From positions 744,001 to 808,000 of the forward strand of contig NW_027469121.1 in NCBI RefSeq assembly GCF_051020765.1: a DNA stretch of 64,000 nucleotides, written 5' to 3'. Source of the DNA: Lasioglossum baleicum (taxonomy: Eukaryota; Arthropoda; Insecta; Hymenoptera; Halictidae). Numbering within the stretch: position 1 is the first letter of the stretch; the number at the start of each line of letters is the position of its first letter. A program made the position numbers and the translations under genes. The notes beneath the pieces were generated by a model. The model had not been told where the DNA came from. It worked only from the letters and a program-made list of their open reading frames with translations, and did not search any database. This document shows positions 62,835-64,000 of the stretch, piece by piece.

Positions 62835-64000
62835 GACTAGACTGCGGGATGCATCCTCACGCACGTGTTTTACTCGACTAGCCTGCGGGATGCATCCTCT
62901 CGCACGTGTTTTTACTCGACTAGCCTGCGGGATGCATCCTCCCGCACGTGTTTTTACTCGACTAGCCTGCGGGATGCATCCTCTCGCACGTGTTTTTGCT
63001 CGACTAGCCTGCGGGATGCATCCTCTCGCACGTGTTTTTGCTCGACTAGCCTGCGGGATGCATCCTCTCGCACGTGTTTTTGCTCGACTAGCCATGCGCA
63101 TCCCAAAAAACCTGCGCATGCGCATCCCAAAAAACCTGCGCGTGCGCATCCCAAAAAACCTGCGCATGCGCATCCCACAAAACCTGCGCATGCGCATCCC
63201 ACAAAACCTCGTACGTGTTTTTACTCGACTAGTCGGCGGGATGCATCCTCTCGCACGTGTTTTTACTGGACTAGCCTGCGGGATGCATCCTCTCGCATGT
63301 GTTTTTACTCGACTAGCCAGCGGGATGCATCCTCTCGAACGTGTTTTTGCACGACTAGCCTGCGGGATGCATCCTCTCGCACGTGTTTTTGCTCGACTAG
63401 CCATGCGCATCCCAAAAAACCTGCGCATGCGCATCCCAAAAAACCTGCGCATGCGCATCCCACAAAACCTGCGCATGCGCATCCCACAAAACCTCGCACG
63501 TGTTTTTACTCGACTAGCCTGCGGGATGCATCCTCCCGCACGTGTTTTTACTCGACTAGCCTGCGGGATGTATCCTCTCGCACGTGTTTTTACTCGACTA
63601 GTCTGCGGGATGCATCCTCTCGCATGTGTTTTTACTCGACTAGCCATGCGCATCCCAAAAAACCTGCGCATGCGCATCCCAAAAAACCTGCGCATGCGCA
63701 TCCCAGAAAACCTGCGCATGCGCATCCCACAAAACCTGCGCATGCGCATCCCACAAAACCTCGTACGTGTTTTTACTCGACTAGTCGGCGGGATGCATCC
63801 TCTCGCACGTGTTTTTACTGGACTAGCCTGCGGGATGCATCCTCTCGCATGTGTTTTTACTCGACTAGCCTGCGGGATGCATCCTCTCGCACGTGTTTTT
63901 GCACGACTAATCTGCGGGATGCATCCTCTCGCACGTGTTTTTGCTCGACTAGCCATGCGCATCCGAAAAAACCTGCGCATGCGCATGCCAAAAAACCTGC
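62835..64000. repeat. Mixed A/B segment at the right edge, paralogue of 32.6 and 39.9 kb
   Basis: B blocks: 63093-63208, 63402-63493, 63645-63760 and 63954 to the edge. From about 62.92 kb the order matches 32.58-33.66 kb at an offset of 30,340 bp, including the rare GACTAATCTGCGGG unit near 63905. One more A unit follows the 41-bp unit (62835-62875) than at 32.58 kb. A unit near 63318 reads GACTAGCCAGCGGG, seen nowhere else. The array clearly continues beyond the window. Confidence 0.92.

Larger units (their letters stand above)
1..64000. repeat. Two-family interlaced satellite array (42-bp unit A, 24-bp unit B)
   Basis: Every stretch I read resolves into unit A (42 bp) or blocks of unit B (24 bp); no single-copy sequence was found. 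A contains GACTAG, CCTGCGGG, GGATGCATCC, CTCGCACGTG and TTTTTACTC/TTTTTGCTC. B contains CATGCGCATCCC, an A-rich step (A6, ACAAAA, AGAAAA or GAAAAA) and CCTGCG. The last B unit of each block is cut to 20 bp, so block length is 24n-4 (68, 92, 116, 140 or 164 bp for n of 3 to 7). Gaps between neighbouring blocks are 25+42k bp, reduced or increased by one where a 41- or 43-bp unit lies in the gap. By my count there are 164 B blocks, about 19 kb in total. The array runs off both edges. The family is not one I recognise. Confidence 0.98.
1..64000. other. Dense NRF1-like palindromes and E-box motifs within the satellite
   Basis: Seen: each join of two B units forms TGCGCATGCGCA, and the recurrent variant join forms TGCGCGTGCGCA. 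From 164 blocks and about 800 B units I estimate about 640 joins. Most full A units contain CACGTG; the exceptions are units with CATGTG, GAACGTG, CACGTC or CACGAG, and the TACGTG half-unit after many B blocks. Known: the NRF1 consensus is YGCGCAYGCGCR, which the standard join matches on both strands and the variant matches on the reverse strand; CACGTG is the canonical E-box of Myc/USF-type bHLH-Zip factors. Inferred: the array could bind such factors if they exist in this organism and the DNA is accessible and unmethylated. Neither motif proves a regulatory role here. Confidence 0.45.

Noticed and set aside
1..64000. Bacterial repeat-protein or silk/antifreeze-like gene
   Set aside because: No conserved N- or C-terminal domain, signal peptide, ribosome binding site or codon bias was found, and the repeats continue beyond any frame and across frame shifts.
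1..64000. Telomere repeat, CENP-B box or known alpha-type satellite
   Set aside because: No TTAGGG/TTTAGGG-like runs and no match to the CENP-B box were seen, and the 42/24-bp periods differ from the roughly 171-bp alpha monomer.
1..64000. Transposable element bodies, LTRs or target-site duplications
   Set aside because: No reverse transcriptase, transposase or terminal-repeat structure could be seen. All junctions are between unit A and unit B at one fixed site.
1..64000. tRNA or rRNA genes
   Set aside because: No cloverleaf with A/B-box promoter motifs and no rRNA-like sequence were recognised. The fixed short period leaves no room for one.

Overview
The whole 64 kb window is tandem-repeat (satellite) DNA. 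I found no unique sequence, no credible protein-coding gene, no RNA gene and no recognisable mobile element. Two short units explain essentially every base. Unit A is 42 bp (about 980 full copies by my estimate). It carries, in order, GACTAG, CCTGCGGG, the palindrome GGATGCATCC, CTCGCACGTG (an E-box, CACGTG) and TTTTTACTC or TTTTTGCTC. Unit B is 24 bp (about 800 copies). It reads CATGCGCATCCC, then an A6, ACAAAA or similar A-rich step, then CCTGCG. B units occur only in blocks of 3 to 7. I located 164 blocks, the last cut by the window edge. Every block sits at the same place inside an A unit: GACTAGC on the left, TCGCACGTG or TCGTACGTG on the right. GC is about 55% and CpG is not depleted.

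Both periods are divisible by three, and the A units avoid stops in two of three frames on each strand (one reverse frame only where the TTTTTGCTC form is present). This makes very long reading frames on both strands, up to about 1,940 codons. I read these as arithmetic artefacts. They end mainly at a recurrent 41-bp A variant (47 copies) that shifts the frame. A 43-bp variant (12 copies) is always followed, exactly four units later, by a 41-bp variant.

Layout: 1-2403 mixed A/B; 2404-5615 a segment whose close relatives lie at about 45.6-49.3 kb and 52.7-56.4 kb, ending in two 294-bp heptamers; 5616-12068 mixed A/B; 12069-21430 several nested 0.6-5 kb duplications; 21431-24189 mixed A/B; 24190-32571 a near-perfect tandem duplication of 4,191 bp, with a third, more diverged copy at about 58.46-62.82 kb; about 31.9-46.4 kb a tandem duplication of about 7.3-7.5 kb; about 44.45-58.74 kb another tandem duplication of about 7.1-7.2 kb with a visible hybrid-unit junction near 51.65 kb; 62.83-64.0 kb re-enters the sequence type seen at 32.6 and 39.9 kb. 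The array continues past both window ends.

The organism is most likely a eukaryote with large satellite arrays, perhaps subtelomeric, pericentromeric or another heterochromatic block. The sequence cannot name the species. The most notable property is motif content. B-B junctions form the 12-bp palindrome TGCGCATGCGCA, a perfect match to the NRF1 consensus and also a 13-nt alternating pyrimidine-purine tract, estimated about 640 times. Most A units carry CACGTG. If bound in vivo, the array would be a very large sink for NRF1-type and E-box factors. That is a hypothesis, not something the sequence proves.
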